Shown here: one piece after another, positions 32,752-44,173 of the stretch
How the letters are laid out: each line of letters starts with the position of its first letter
How positions within the stretch are numbered: the first letter of the stretch is position 1
Source: Trichosporon coremiiforme
Taxonomy: Eukaryota > Basidiomycota > Tremellomycetes > Trichosporonales > Trichosporonaceae
Assembly (NCBI GenBank): GCA_039545355.1
Contig: BCJJ01000001.1
Location: 742,570-806,569 of the forward strand
Length of the DNA: 64,000 nucleotides
Direction: 5' to 3'
Notes under the pieces: generated by a model
Databases searched by the model: none
Told to the model about the DNA's origin: nothing
Seen by the model: only the letters and a program-made list of their open reading frames with translations
Program-made: the position numbers and the translations under genes

Positions 32752-33157
32752 TTTGATTGTTTTTTTTTGTCGAGAGTGGGAACGAACCGACTTAGCAAAA
32801 GGTGTTTGCAGGCAAAGTGAGTCCGTGAAGAAAAGAGCAGAGTCTCGCGACAGTCTCTCAAGGTCGAGCAACGCCGGCCAGTGGGAGTGTCGCGAATTTG
32901 GCGGTGTTATCAAACTTTCACGACTTGACGTGTAAAATGAAGTATGAGGATTTGGTTCCGTCCTTGGTTGAGGGGCCCTTGAACCTCCATGTAATCGCGT
33001 TTCATGCTCGTGATTAGAACGGCATTAGGAGGTGCGTCTAATGGACAGCCTAATGCACAAATTTCTGGCGCCGTCGAGTTGTTGCACGCCGAACGAGCTG
33101 TGACGCAAGTTGCTTCGAGCTCAGCTTATCTTTGTTGACATCTACGACTCAGCCAAG
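32752..33157. promoter_or_regulatory. Divergent promoter RPS20 / TRM112 with four ATTAG boxes
   Basis: 406 bp. GATTAG at 33012-33017, GCATTAG at 33022-33028, CTAATGG near 33039 and CCTAATGC at 33049-33056 fall within 45 bp. ATTTGGCGG at 32896-32904 recurs upstream of PFS2/ABD1 at 36184-36192. A T-tract lies just upstream of the RPS20 start. Confidence 0.55.
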
Positions 33158-33720
33158 ATGGTCCGCCTCATCACGCACAACATGCTGGCGTGCCATGTCC
33201 GTAAGTCTCAGCCCTCCGGCTACTCCCCCTCTCGCAGCTGTTACATCGGTACGGTCGAGCTGACGCCTAGGCAACTGCAACACGAACAACTTTCCGCTCG
33301 CGTTCTCGGAAGTCGAGCTTGTCGTGCGCCCCGCCGAGGCCAACTACGACTTCCTCCGCCGCTTCCTGCCGAAACTGGACTGGGCCGCGCTCGTCGACAC
33401 GGCGCGCTCGCTCGGCGACGAGTCGCTCCCGGACGAGATGCCCGAGATGTGGGACGACGAGATGCTCCAGAAGCTGCACCATGTGCTCCTCGAGGTACGT
33501 TGTAGCCGGAGGCTCTACATGCACGACATTGGTGGTTTCACGAAGCTGCAGTGTCCGGAACGCTTAGCTAACACCCAGCTTCACGTCGAGGAGGGCAAGA
33601 TGACGTGCCGCAACTGCGGTCACATCTACCCGATCCAGAACGGCATTCCTAATATGGTGAGTTAGTCTGGCTTTTCGCAACTGACAACAGCTCCTCGCCG
33701 AGCACGAGATTTCCCGCTGA
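33158..33720 (+). CDS. TRM112: Methyltransferase activator Trm112
   Basis: Four exons (33158-33200, 33271-33494, 33579-33656, 33691-33720) give 124 aa. Trm112 is a small zinc protein that stabilises and activates several methyltransferases acting on tRNA, rRNA and release factor eRF1. MVRLITHNMLACHVRNCNTN supplies the first Cys pair, and MTCRNCGHIYPIQNGIPNML supplies the second pair of the zinc-binding domain. The central helical part is FLRRFLPKLDWAALVDTARS. It ends LLAEHEISR in a 30-nt exon. The stop lies 47 bp from the convergent PFS2 stop. Confidence 0.95.
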
Positions 33721-33767
33721 GCCACCCTGTCTGTACACTAGTATGCATTGTTCCCTCTAGACTGCCT

Positions 33768-36023
33768 CTACCGCCGGCCGTACCGATTGCCGCCCCCTTG
33801 TCCATACCCTCCGCCTCCTTGCTGGTAGCCTCCTTGTCCTCCTTGGCCATAGCTTCCCTGCCCGCCTTGCTGGTAGCCTCCTTGTCCTCCCTGCTGCCCA
33901 TAGCCGCCGGGAGGACCCTGTCCGCCCCCAGGACCGGCGCCGTAGCCACCCTGCTGTCGTCCGTAGCCGTTCTGCGAGTTGGGACCATTGCCATATCCCG
34001 CTGGGGCTGGGGGATACGCGCCGTACCCTCCCGGTCCGCTTCCAGCGCCAGCGTTGGCTCCGGTGCCCGGTCCGCCGAAACCACCCACTCCGCCTTGGCG
34101 ATCAAGGTCACGACGGCTGCGTCCGCCGTACGGGTCCGCGTCGCGGTCACGGTTCCGGCCAAAGTCGCGTCCGCCTTGGTCTCCACCACGGCCACCGAAG
34201 TCTCGGCCTCCGTCGTTACCGCGGCCGAAGTTGTTACGCCCACCTCCCCGGGAGCCGTAGCCGTCGTCGCGGTCGCGGCCAAAGTTGCCCCGATCGGGGC
34301 CAGCGCCGCCGCCGCCACCACCGGCAGCGTTCGGGCCCCACTGTCTTCGTCCCGGCTCCGAGGACGTCGGCGCACGGCCGAGGCCGGGCAGCTCGCCCAG
34401 TCCCGGTGGACCGCCGAGACCGGGAGGGCCAGACGGAGTAACCGTCCTCGAAGGCGTGGGGCTGTTCTTCGCTGGTGGCGCGCCGAGTCCTGGCAGACCG
34501 GGTAGAGACTCGCCTGGCGGCGGAAGGCCAGGCCATTTGCTCGTCGCCTGAGCCTGCTCGGCACGCATTGCGCCCTCCTCTCCCAAATGATACTTGTCCG
34601 TCTCGTGTCCTCCGGCAGGACGAGCGCGGCACCAGAAGCGCGCCGTGAAGTCCTTGCTGCCGGAACAAAGGATGTGGCCGAGTGGGTGGAAGGACACGGA
34701 GAAGACGGCGTCGTCGTGAGCATTCTCCATCATCGTGACCGGCTTGGACGGGTCCGGGGCCTGTAGCGACCAGTACGCTATACTGCCCGCGGCATCGCCA
34801 GAGCACAGGAGCGAGTGGTGGATCGGGTGCCACTCGAGGCAGTTGACCTCCTTCGTGTGTCCCTTCATACTCTCCAGCTCGCGGAAGGTACGGATGTCGA
34901 ACAAGCGGATGACGTTGTCGCCGCCGGCCGTCGCGACGATGTTGCCGTCCGGATTCCACGTGCACGCGTTGATGACTGCCTTGTGCGAGTGCAGCGTCGA
35001 CAGGTCCTTACCCGTTCGCGGATCCCAGAACTTGACGAGCATATCCTTCGATCCCGACACGACCAGGCCCTTCGTAGGATGCCAATCCACGCAGCGCACA
35101 TCCCATCCGTGTCCCGACAGCTCGCGCTCTGTCTCTGCTGCGCGGTAGTTCCAGATCTTGACGAGACCGTCGTCGCCGCCAGTTACGAACCACTCGTTGT
35201 TCGGCGACCAAGCCACACCGTGGCACGCCTCACGGTGCCCCTGGAAACCGTGGATGTTTGTCAGGTGCGGGGTGAAGTACTTGATCCAGCCTGACTTGTC
35301 CGTCGACACCAGCGCCTGTCCATTGTGCGAGTAAGACATCGCTCGAATGGAGTCGTCGTGCACCTGCGTGATCGACTCGTAGTTGAACGAAGCACCGTTC
35401 CACAAAGTGAACTGCCCCTTGTCGTTGCCCGTGAGAAGACGACGTGCATCCGGAGTCCACTGTAGCCAGTTAACGCACGCATGATATACCGGAAACGTAC
35501 CTTGACTACTCGTGTCGGAGAACGCTCCTTGTTGATCGAGGTGTGAACAAAGTAGTCACAGATCGACGTAGATGTATCTCTGATATGGGCTGCTGGCGGT
35601 AGGAGCTGGAACAGTCAGCTTACTCCCTCAGGCCAGGAAGCTCACATTAATGATGTCGCTCGGATTGGGATGTATCGGCGGCATGTAATCTCTCATGCCC
35701 TTGATCTTCCCCAGCTGTTGTCGTCAGTTGAAGTTGATACGAAGGCGATCCGCCCCCAGCACCGTCGCAAAGTAGCAAGCAATACATACCATACGCCATT
35801 TCTGAACTCCCCCCATGTAGTCGACTGTCCTTCGCGGCTTGTACTTTCGGTTGGCGCGCGCATCGCCTGGCGGTCTCGTTACCGCGGCCTGGTACGCCGC
35901 CTGCTCAAGCACCTCCTCATTGTCCGGGTGGTTCGGCTCCAAATACTTCTCGGGGCGCCAGGAATCCGGGGCCCGTGTCCTGGACGGGCCAGCCTCCTCC
36001 GGGTTTGCAGATGCCGCTACCAT
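33768..36023 (-). CDS. PFS2: Cleavage and polyadenylation factor WD40 subunit Pfs2 (WDR33-like)
   Basis: Four exons (36023-35790, 35714-35646, 35605-35501, 35459-33768) give 699 aa. Pfs2/WDR33 is the CPF/CPSF scaffold that helps recognise the poly(A) signal. The N-terminus has RRTVDYMGGVQKWRMLGK, then HIRDTSTSICDYFVHTSINK. Seven WD40 repeats follow (about 125-420), for example WTPDARRLLTGNDKGQFTLW, then GSKDMLVKFWDPRTGKDLST and HSLLCSGDAAGSIAYWSLQA. The C-terminal about 280 residues are Gly/Arg/Tyr/Gln-rich with RGG-like and YGQGGQGGYQQ-type repeats, as in the long tails of WDR33. The splice K|WTPD matches the conserved family segment. Yeast Pfs2 lacks such a long low-complexity tail. Confidence 0.94.
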
Positions 36024-36496
36024 AGTCGGTGGGCTATGAGGCGAGACGCAAGACGTGAGGCGGGGAGAGTGGATCGAGGGGATGGTATGTGATGTGTGGT
36101 TGACGCTAGGACGGGCCAACTACGTCAAACGCATGTAGATGTCCCATATGGTCGCGGGGCTCGGGCGGAAGCAAATTGCTCATATTTGGCGGTTTTACTT
36201 GAGTCGCTCGTTAGCTGATCGCGCGTGTGTAGTGGTGGTCCACGTCGATCAATCCTTCATTCACTCCCCGCCATCCTTACACTCCTCTCCCCAACCACTA
36301 CTAAAGACACGAACGCACGACTCGAGAAGCCATGCCCCTCGTTTGGCATGGTTTTTGCGTAATTTGAATGACCATTGTTCCCGATCCCCTTATTCCCTCG
36401 CCTGCCCTTTCCTGAGTCTCGTGGCGACGCGTCAACGTAAAATCAACTTTTCCATTATCTTTCCCGACTTTCTGCCGACTCGGCTTCACGACCACA
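36024..36496. promoter_or_regulatory. Divergent promoter PFS2 / ABD1
   Basis: 473 bp with ATTTGGCGG at 36184-36192 (also seen upstream of RPS20) and pyrimidine-rich DNA before ABD1. Nothing else was recognised. Confidence 0.45.
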
Positions 36497-38684
36497 ATGG
36501 TATACGATCCGGTCAGAGACTGCGACATGCCCTCCCCGGCCATTCAGCGCCGCCCGTCGCTGTGGGAGTCGCCCCAAGCCTCGACCCAACAACCCACCTA
36601 CTCGCCAGAACCATCCCCGGGGCTTCGACCGTTAAGCGGACCTGGGATGCGTTCATTACTTAATGACGATGCTCCCGGACCATCAAGACGCGCTAGTGAC
36701 CTGACAGCGGCTTCGTCAGACCATGAAGAGCACGGGCAAGCGGCACGTCCACACCTGTCCAAGCTCCTCAATGACACTCCCACGATCAACCGACGGACAT
36801 CCTCGTCTTCTTCTGTCCATCATCAGGAACCGACCGCGTCAAGTCCACGTCTTTCCTCTCCCACCGTCGGCCTGCATCCAGGTTCTCTGTCGCGCGTAAA
36901 CACGCAGCGCTCTCCCCTGATGCCTGAGGCCCGGCTGAGCTCGCCATCCTCTGCTGTGTCCATGGGCCACTACGACCTCCCGCCAGCCTTTGGTGACCGC
37001 CCCTCATCGCGGCGATCATCCTTTGATGTGTCCTCGCGTTCCATGCCACCTCCATCTGAGCCGATCCGACACGAGCTTACCACACCTAACAGTCACAGTG
37101 CGCCCCTTCGCTCACCTAGTATGTCTGCGTCGCCGAGCTCGCACCACATCGGGCTTCCCAGCGAGCGCCCACTACCACGCGGTAGCAGGAGCAACTCCGG
37201 AACATCATCGTCTCGTCCGCCACCACCCTCGACCTGGTCACCAGAGCCGAACCACTCCCGCCGGGCGAGTGAAGAGATGCCTTCCTCGCCTTCCAATGCG
37301 TCGAATGGCCGGAGATCACCGCCGCCGCCCCAGCGCACGCCATACGAGCCAAGGCACCCCTCCAGTTCCAGGACGATACGACAGCCGATCACGCAAGATG
37401 AGCTCTACCGACTGCGGACAGAGGCTGCGAGCAACAACCCCTTGCGTCGCAAACGCCGATCAGCGCCGTCTTGGTCAGCGCCAAGCCCCCAACGGGGCAA
37501 TTCCTTCGACGCGTCCGCCGAGGCGGGGCCGTCAAACCCGCATTCGCGGGGCCCGTCGCGCCGCGGCTCGACAGCCAGTGCGACGAGCCGACCAGAGACG
37601 GTGTCGCAGAAGCGGTCGTCAAAGGACATGGAGCAGATTGATAACCGCGCTGTGCAACGAAGAAGGCAGGACTACTCGGGCAACGCTGCTGAGGTCGCTT
37701 CGCACTACAACGCGCGGCCGGAAGTCGGAGTGGAGCATCGCGAATTTTCTCCGATCATTGGCTTGAAGAAGTTCAACAACTGGATCAAGTCCGTGCTCAT
37801 TGGCAAGTTCGCGTATCGCAAGCGCGGCCAACCCGGCGCCAAGGTCTTAGATTTGGGCGCTGGCAAGGGTGGCGACCTGAACAAGTGGAAGCAGGCGCGC
37901 ATCGACCTGTACGTCGCGATGGACATCGCCGAGACGTCCATGGATCAGGCTCGGGATCGTTACAACACGATGCGAGGAAACAAGTTCGAGGCGCACTTCT
38001 ACCCGTTTGACTGCTTCTCCGTGAGTACAGCATTAGCTCAGATCCTGTCCTGCTTTAGCTAACCCACAGAATCCGATCTCTGACATCCTCCCGAGCGGAC
38101 TGAAGCGTGCCAACCTGTATGACAACGTGTCGATGCAGTTCTGCATGCACTACGCGTTCGAGACGGCGTCCAAGGCACGGATGATGATCGAGAACGTGTC
38201 GCGGTATCTGCGCCGCGGCGGCGTATTCATCGGCACTATCCCTAACGCGGGGCAGCTGCTGGGCCGCCTCGACGAGATCCCGGACGGCGACGAGCTGCGG
38301 TTCGGAAACAGCTGCTACGAGATCGCGTTCGACGAGAAGCACCACAAGGGCGTGTACGGCCACCGGTACCGCTTCTACCTGCAGGACGCGGTCGAGGATG
38401 TGCCCGAGTACGTCGTCGACTGGGACAACTTTGTCAACCTCGCGCGTGAGTACGGCCTCGAGCTCATCTACCGCAAGACCTTCAACGACGTGCTCCAGGA
38501 GGAGCAGGACGACAGGGAGTTTTCCCAGCTCCTCACGCGCATGGGCGTCGTGAACCAGGCCGGCGAGAGCGCCATGAACCCCGACCAATGGGAGGCAGCG
38601 AGTGAGTATTCAGCTTACCAAGTCGCGAGTTTCCGAGTTAACGTTTCAGACATCTACATGGCGTTTGCCTTCGAGAAGGTGTGA
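36497..38684 (+). CDS. ABD1: mRNA cap guanine-N7 methyltransferase
   Basis: Three exons (36497-38020, 38070-38601, 38650-38684) give 696 aa. Abd1 methylates the GpppN cap to m7G in the nucleus. The catalytic domain begins near residue 395 (VASHYNARPEVGVEHREFSP). It includes FNNWIKSVLIGKF, the SAM-binding motif KVLDLGAGKGGDLNKWKQA (about 448-466), and SMQFCMHYAFETASKARMM. It continues with GGVFIGTIPNAGQLLGRL, HKGVYGHRYRFYLQDAVEDV and the end IYMAFAFEKV. The first about 390 residues are a Ser/Pro/Arg-rich disordered extension, far longer than in S. cerevisiae and ending near a basic NPLRRKRRSAPSW. The last exon is only 35 nt. Confidence 0.95.
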
Positions 38685-38943
38685 TAATAGATGGCGACGA
38701 GTGACGAGAGGGAGGAGAGACGTGCCAGGTGTGAGAATCCAGGTGTCTCAGCATGAGGACGAGCCGTACCAGTTCTTCAGTTATTCTCTATGTGTAGTAT
38801 CTTTATAGCTTTCAAAGCTGGGTAATATGGACATTCGTCATTTGTATGAGCTCAAGTATGATGCATGCTCTATATAATCTCTAGTCGTACAGACGTGCCT
38901 GCTCCCTCTCCCCCTCGCTATCTCCTGATCACTACGCCGCGCA

Positions 38944-40623
38944 TTACGTCTTCTTCGGCGGCGTGGAGAGGTCGCACCGCTCCCAGACCTGAATCACGGT
39001 CTCGCCGAGGGGCACCATCTCCCTCCGTACGTCCTCGACCCGGAGGTCCTGCATCTCGTACCACCGCTCCGACTCGCCGCCACCCCGTCCGGCGCGCTGG
39101 AAGATCTTCCACGCAACGGTCGAGTCGTCGCTCGGGTCCGGCTTGCCCGAAGCCTTGGTGCTCGCCATCGTGCTCTCGAGCACGACATTGCTGAGCAAGT
39201 CGTAGCACGCCATGATGGGGTCGCTCGGCTTCGGGTCCACATACGGCTGCATGTCGACGCCGCGCATGGGGAAGTTCACAATGGTCGGGTTCTTCTCCTC
39301 AACGAAGTTGTTCTTTGTGAAACGCTTGATGTGCAGGATCAGATACGGGGGGAGTGCCTGCAGGTGGTGGCGCTTTAGCGTCGGGCCGAACTCTTGCGTC
39401 GTCTTGCCGTCGAACTTGGCCAAAATCGACGCGAGAGATACCTGCGGGATGATCTTCTTCTCGTTCGCGTCCTGGAACAGCGGCGTCGCGGGCAAGTCCA
39501 ACGCGAGGAACAGGAACGGTGATGACATCCGCTCAATGTCTGTTTCGTTAGTTCTCGCAACTCTTCGTTAGCTCACCTCGTGACTCCTCGAACACGGGAC
39601 GCGCGTAGTCCTTATGCGTGATGATCTTCTGCGTCTCGATCTGCACTTTGCCTTGGAACGTCGTGTAGATGACGGACGAATTGCGCTTCCTCGTCCCGCC
39701 GAGGTCGCGGTGAAGTGTGTTGATGAGCCAGCCGAGGAACTCGACCGGGTCGCCCTGCTCAATCGTCGTAAACTTGCCGTTACTGCGCTTCGTGACCTCG
39801 TGGAAGAACTCGTGCGGAGACACCTGCGCCTTGAAGAGGCGCGGGTTCCAGAGACGCCGTGTCAGTGCCGCCAGCCGAGACACGAGCTCCGTCGGCCGCG
39901 CAGACTCCTGCAGCTGCGGCGTATTCGGGTTCAGGAAGAAGTTACGAATCGGCGGCACGTGCAGCAGCATCTGCGTGATCACGTTCAGGTAGTCGTTCGC
40001 CTTGATGTTGTTCAGGCCGACGTATCCCGGAAGATACTCTCCCTTCTCCAGTGTCAGACTCGGCGGCCGCAGATCCGAGAGTCCAGCCAGAGATGCCGCC
40101 TCAAACCGTGGGTTCAGGACGTGCAGGATGTCGTTCAGACTGGGGTCGCTGACGAGGTATCCCTCCGGCAGAACGTAGAACTTTTCGGTCGCCAGGTTTA
40201 GCCAGACACGATGGTTCTCGCCGACCGCGTGCCGGTACGCCCACGACTCTCGTCCTCGTCCCTGGAAGTACTTGCCACAGACAAGGCAGCAGTACACGTT
40301 GATGTTCGACAGCGACTTAGAGCATAGCCGCTCGAAATCAAATTCCAGGTTAGCTCGGGATACCTATTGTCAGCTCTTGCCGGGCAGACCCTAGCTAGTG
40401 ATCGACTCACAGTGTCGAGATACATGTCGCGATGCCTCAGGTCCTCCTCCTCATCTGGAACAGACTCTTCCGGCTCGTCCTCACTCTCGCTATCGGATGG
40501 GACATCCTTCTCCGCCTTCGGCTGACCGTTCCGTTGCGCGGGGGAGCTGAGAGTTATCGGAGGCTCCGCGTCCAGCTTTGCTCGCTTGGCAGCTGGCGGT
40601 GACGTCGGGGGTGAAGGCGGCAT
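38944..40623 (-). CDS. SAD1: Splicing factor Sad1/USP39, catalytically inactive ubiquitin-hydrolase fold
   Basis: Three exons (40623-40411, 40363-39577, 39539-38944) give 531 aa. Sad1/USP39 keeps the U4/U6.U5 tri-snRNP stable. An acidic N-terminus is followed by a ZnF-UBP finger (about 80-160): NVYCCLVCGKYFQGRGRESW, HAVGENHRVWLN. Next is the USP fold with GYVGLNNIKANDYLNVITQM, where the catalytic Cys position of true USPs is Asp, as in all USP39 proteins. DPVEFLGWLINTLHRDLGG, LPPYLILHIKRFTKNNFVEE and a C-terminal WYEMQDLRVEDV follow. It shares a divergent promoter with HAT1. Confidence 0.95.
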
Positions 40624-40935
40624 GGTGGTCGTTTATAGTCGCAGCCGAAGTCCTCGTCTTGATGGTCTGAAGCGATAATCTGAGGCAGGATTGAGAGCGA
40701 TGCCTTCGACACGATTTCGCAGAGCAAGGACGTTATGTTGTTCAGACCTGGCCCCCGTCACTTGCATCACAGTGAAGTCAGCTATGAACGGCGGCGACGG
40801 AGGCAAATCCACGCGACGCCTGACTGCCAGGAATGGAATGTGGCGGGATACCTCCGGCCGCAGCTCATGAAGTTGAAACGCGTCGCGACCACAACATTGC
40901 GATTGCATCATTCCAGCCCCATCCATCCATCCACC
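40624..40935. promoter_or_regulatory. Divergent promoter SAD1 / HAT1
   Basis: 312 bp between the two starts; no motif recognised. Confidence 0.4.
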
Positions 40936-42384
40936 ATGGCTGACAACGACGAGGCCTGGGTCACCAACTCCAACGAGGCTCTGAACCTTCAGCTCGGTAA
41001 GCTTTCACCTCCCCAAGCTCGTAGCTAACGCCAGTCCGAGCTGAGGAGGACGCGGAACAACTGCAGGGCGAAGACCGTGTCGTGATCGAGCCCTTCCACC
41101 CGGACTTCACGTACCCCATCTTCGGCGACCAGGAGAAGATTTTTGGATACAAGGGCCTCGACATCAATCTTCACTTCGCCTCCGGTTCGCTCAAGCAGTT
41201 CCTTCAGATCACGTACGACGAGAAGATCCAGGACGAGGCGACTCCTGCCGATGACGTCGAGGGCGAGCTCTTCAAGTTCCTGCCAGCCGACTACACTAAG
41301 AGCGCCGTCGCCTTTGAGCAGACCGTTGAGGAGGAAGCGAAGAGCTTCAAGCCTATGGGTGAGCTGATCGGGAGTTACACGCTACGTGCCGCGAGCAGCA
41401 AGGGGAAGGGCAAAGCGAACGGCGATGGACCGGCAGCCGACGCCGACGACGCCGTCACCTACGAGATGTTCAAGGTAAGCTGTGGGCGTCCGCTTGAGAG
41501 ATAGCTAACATCAGACCACCTGGGACACGCCAGGATTCCGCGAATACCACCGTCGAATGCAGATCTTCATCCTGTTGTTCATCGAGGGAGGAAGCTACAT
41601 TCAGGAGGACGAGGAGGCTTGGGAGTTTGTGACATTGTGAGTTTCTGCGGTCATGCGAAAGCTGAATCTCAGGTTTGAGAAGCGCCGGCGACCCGACTCC
41701 GACATCGAGACGTACCACTTTGCGGGCTACACATCGCTGTACCCGTTCTGGTGCTTCCCAGATCAGGTCCGCCTGCGCCTGAGCCAGTTCGTCATTCTCC
41801 CGCCGTATCAGCACCTCGGCCACGGCTCGCGCCTCTACTCGGCCCTGTTCAAGCACATGCTCGGATGCGAAGGTGTTGCAGAGCTCACGGTCGAGGATCC
41901 CGCCGAGGCGTTCGAGGACCTGCGCGACCGCAACGACCTCCGTTTCCTCGTCGAGCAGGGCGTTCCCGACGATCCGAAGTTCCTCGAGGGTGTCGGAGAC
42001 AACAGCCGAGCGGAGCGCGCCAAGTGGGAGGCGGTGCTGCGCAAGAAGTACAAGATCGCGCAGGTGAGTGCATACAGCTCGCAGCTGGTCGCGCTCCAAT
42101 TACAAATAGCTGACCTCTGCAGCGCCAGTTCGATCGGTTGCTCGAGATGCTCCTCCTGCGCCAGCTCGACCGGAAGGACGCGGCAAAGGTTAGAGCCTAC
42201 CGTCTGCAGGTCAAGGCGCGGTTGTACCGGTTCAATTACGTGAGTTTGATGACCATAATAGTCAACTGACAGTCAGGAAATGCTGTGCCAAATGACGCCA
42301 GAGGAGCGCAAGGAGGCGCTCGCGAAAACGTACGATACGGTCGTCGACGACTACGACCGTATCCTCGGCATGACCTTCCATTAG
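40936..42384 (+). CDS. HAT1: Histone acetyltransferase type B catalytic subunit Hat1
   Basis: Six exons (40936-40996, 41035-41474, 41515-41636, 41673-42063, 42123-42239, 42277-42384) give 412 aa. Hat1 acetylates newly made histone H4 at K5 and K12. The N-terminal domain includes FHPDFTYPIFGDQEKIFGYK, then GLDINLHFASGSLKQFLQIT. The GNAT core has FREYHRRMQIFILLFIEGGS, YPFWCFPDQVRLRLSQFVIL and acetyl-CoA-binding PPYQHLGHGSRLYSALF. LTVEDPAEAFEDLRDRNDLR follows, then a C-terminal helical tail ending YDRILGMTFH. All junctions keep these motifs intact. Confidence 0.96.
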
Positions 42385-42724
42385 TCTCTTGCAGGACAAC
42401 CATACAATACGGGAGCGCGCGGCGCAGTGGTAGATGTTAATGAGTAGTAGATCCTCAGTTCACAGATGTATAGCAGATGTACGCAGATATGCAGATACTC
42501 GGGCAAAAGCTTACACGGAGATGTCACAAGCTCCCTCCCAGCTGCACCGGACTGTCTGTTTCTAATTTACTTTTCTGCGGTAGCAGGCGCTCAGCCGCTC
42601 GCACAGTAGCACAGGCTGGTACGGCGCTAATATGAAGTGATGGTGGTGGGATATGCAGACAACGTCATTCGCGCAATGGGCATCTCGACCTTGTGCACCT
42701 AGGCTCTCAGCTCGGCGCCTCTGC
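42385..42724. other. Convergent intergenic region HAT1 / BTB gene
   Basis: 340 bp between 3' ends. Nothing recognised. Confidence 0.4.
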
Positions 42725-43812
42725 TTATCCCTCGACCTTCCAGAGCTGGCGGGCGCGTTTCGGCTTGCGCGTGACGTGCACGCCCATTCCGTCTCCGTCA
42801 TCCTTGACGGCGAGGACGACGCTCTCCTCCATGCCGCTCGCGGCGGCGCCCTTTTTGCGCGCGGCGACGACCTTCTTCGCGAACTGGAAGCGCTCCTGCA
42901 TAGCCTCGATCGGGAGGTCGGCGCTCTCGACGCACGACTTGAACAGCTCGTACGGCAGCGCCGCGTACGCGTCGATGAGCGCCTGGCGGTTCGACCCGAC
43001 GTTGTTGGGCAGTGTGCGGATGAGGAAGTTGATGATGTCGCTGCGCAGACGCTGGGAGTACTCGCCGTAGTCAGCCGAGAAGCCGTTCGCTGAGTTCGGT
43101 ATCCGCTGATCGAGCCAGTTGACGTACTGCACCACGTTGTCCGCCGAGAGCGACGAGGAGCACACTGCGTACGCCCTCTGGACCAGAGCGGGAGAGCCGA
43201 ACAGGTACGCCGTGGCGAGAACAGCGCGGGCGTTCGAAGCGGTCACGAGATCATTCGCAGGGCCTGTCGTCAGCTCGGCGCGATCGAGGACGCTGATCCG
43301 TTTCAATGGTTGCGCACTGTACAGATCCTGGATAGCAATGAAGACGGCCTGTGCGTGAGCTTCACTTTGCAGGTAAACCTAGCTTACCTCCTGGGTGATG
43401 TTCTCATCCGTGAACTGGAGCTGCAGCGTCGAGCCGGGCATCGAGTTCATGAGCAGATGAGCCAGGTACGGAGAGCGAGCAAGGATGACTGAGGTCAGCA
43501 GAAGTGCAGCTAGCCAGCGCCGAGGAGTACTCACGTCTGTGCAGCTTCACAGACGTGTTGAAGAACATAAGCTGGACGTCGGCCCACTGCTGTCCGCAGA
43601 AACCAGTGTTGAAGACATAGTTCGCGAGGCCACTGGCAAAGTCCTCACTTTGTTGTCAGCCGATGATGTCCAGGGAAGGTCCGAAGGTCCGTGTGACCGC
43701 AACCATCTACTTACCCAGCCTGCTCACTCGGCAAGGTGCTCTCGGGAGGAACGGAGGCCGCACTGTAGGTCGTGGTGGGCGTCGCAGCGCCGTGGGAGCG
43801 CGGCGTCGCCAT
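42725..43812 (-). CDS. BTB/POZ-domain protein of unknown function
   Basis: Four exons (43812-43715, 43647-43535, 43488-43388, 43348-42725) give 311 aa. After a Thr/Ser-rich start, a BTB-type domain (about 33-130) reads ASGLANYVFNTGFCGQQWAD, then VQLMFFNTSVKLHRLILARS and PYLAHLLMNSMPG. ITQEAVFIAIQDLYSAQPLK and a helical BACK-like region follow (NARAVLATAYLFGSPALVQR, then AYAVCSSSLSADNVVQYVNW). The C-terminus is basic, ending in ARKKGAAAS and TRKPKRARQLWKVEG. BTB proteins dimerise and often recruit cullin-3 or regulators; the partner is unknown. The first intron ends in AAAG rather than CAG or TAG, inferred from frame and branch site. Confidence 0.82.
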
Positions 43813-44173
43813 TTTGTGCTGAAGAGTCCGAAGAGTGGAGGTCGAGAAAGTGTGGGAGGCGGCTGTCCGCAGAGTGCTGAGCTCACAGTCGACTGGCTGA
43901 AGCGGAGGAAGAATCGACCAGCCGGTGTTATCGAGTGGAAGGGTATCTGACAAAGACGTTGTAAGATGCGGGACACCGAGAGACACAGAGGGTGGGATGA
44001 GGTGAAGATGAAGTGAATGACGACAGGAGTGGCTGTCGGTGAGTTTCTGCGTAGCGTGGGGTAAAAGTTAGGTAACGGCAACAATTGAACTTGGCGTGCG
44101 ATTGCCTTGAGGCGTCGAAATATCATATGTCAGATCCGACGTTGCTTCCCATCACCACCCATCCCCATACACC
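43813..44173. promoter_or_regulatory. Divergent promoter BTB gene / YSH1
   Basis: 361 bp between starts; no clear motif. Confidence 0.4.

Noticed and set aside
34234..34965. Overlapping minus-strand frame inside PFS2
   Set aside because: Out-of-frame reading of WD40 and Gly-rich coding DNA.
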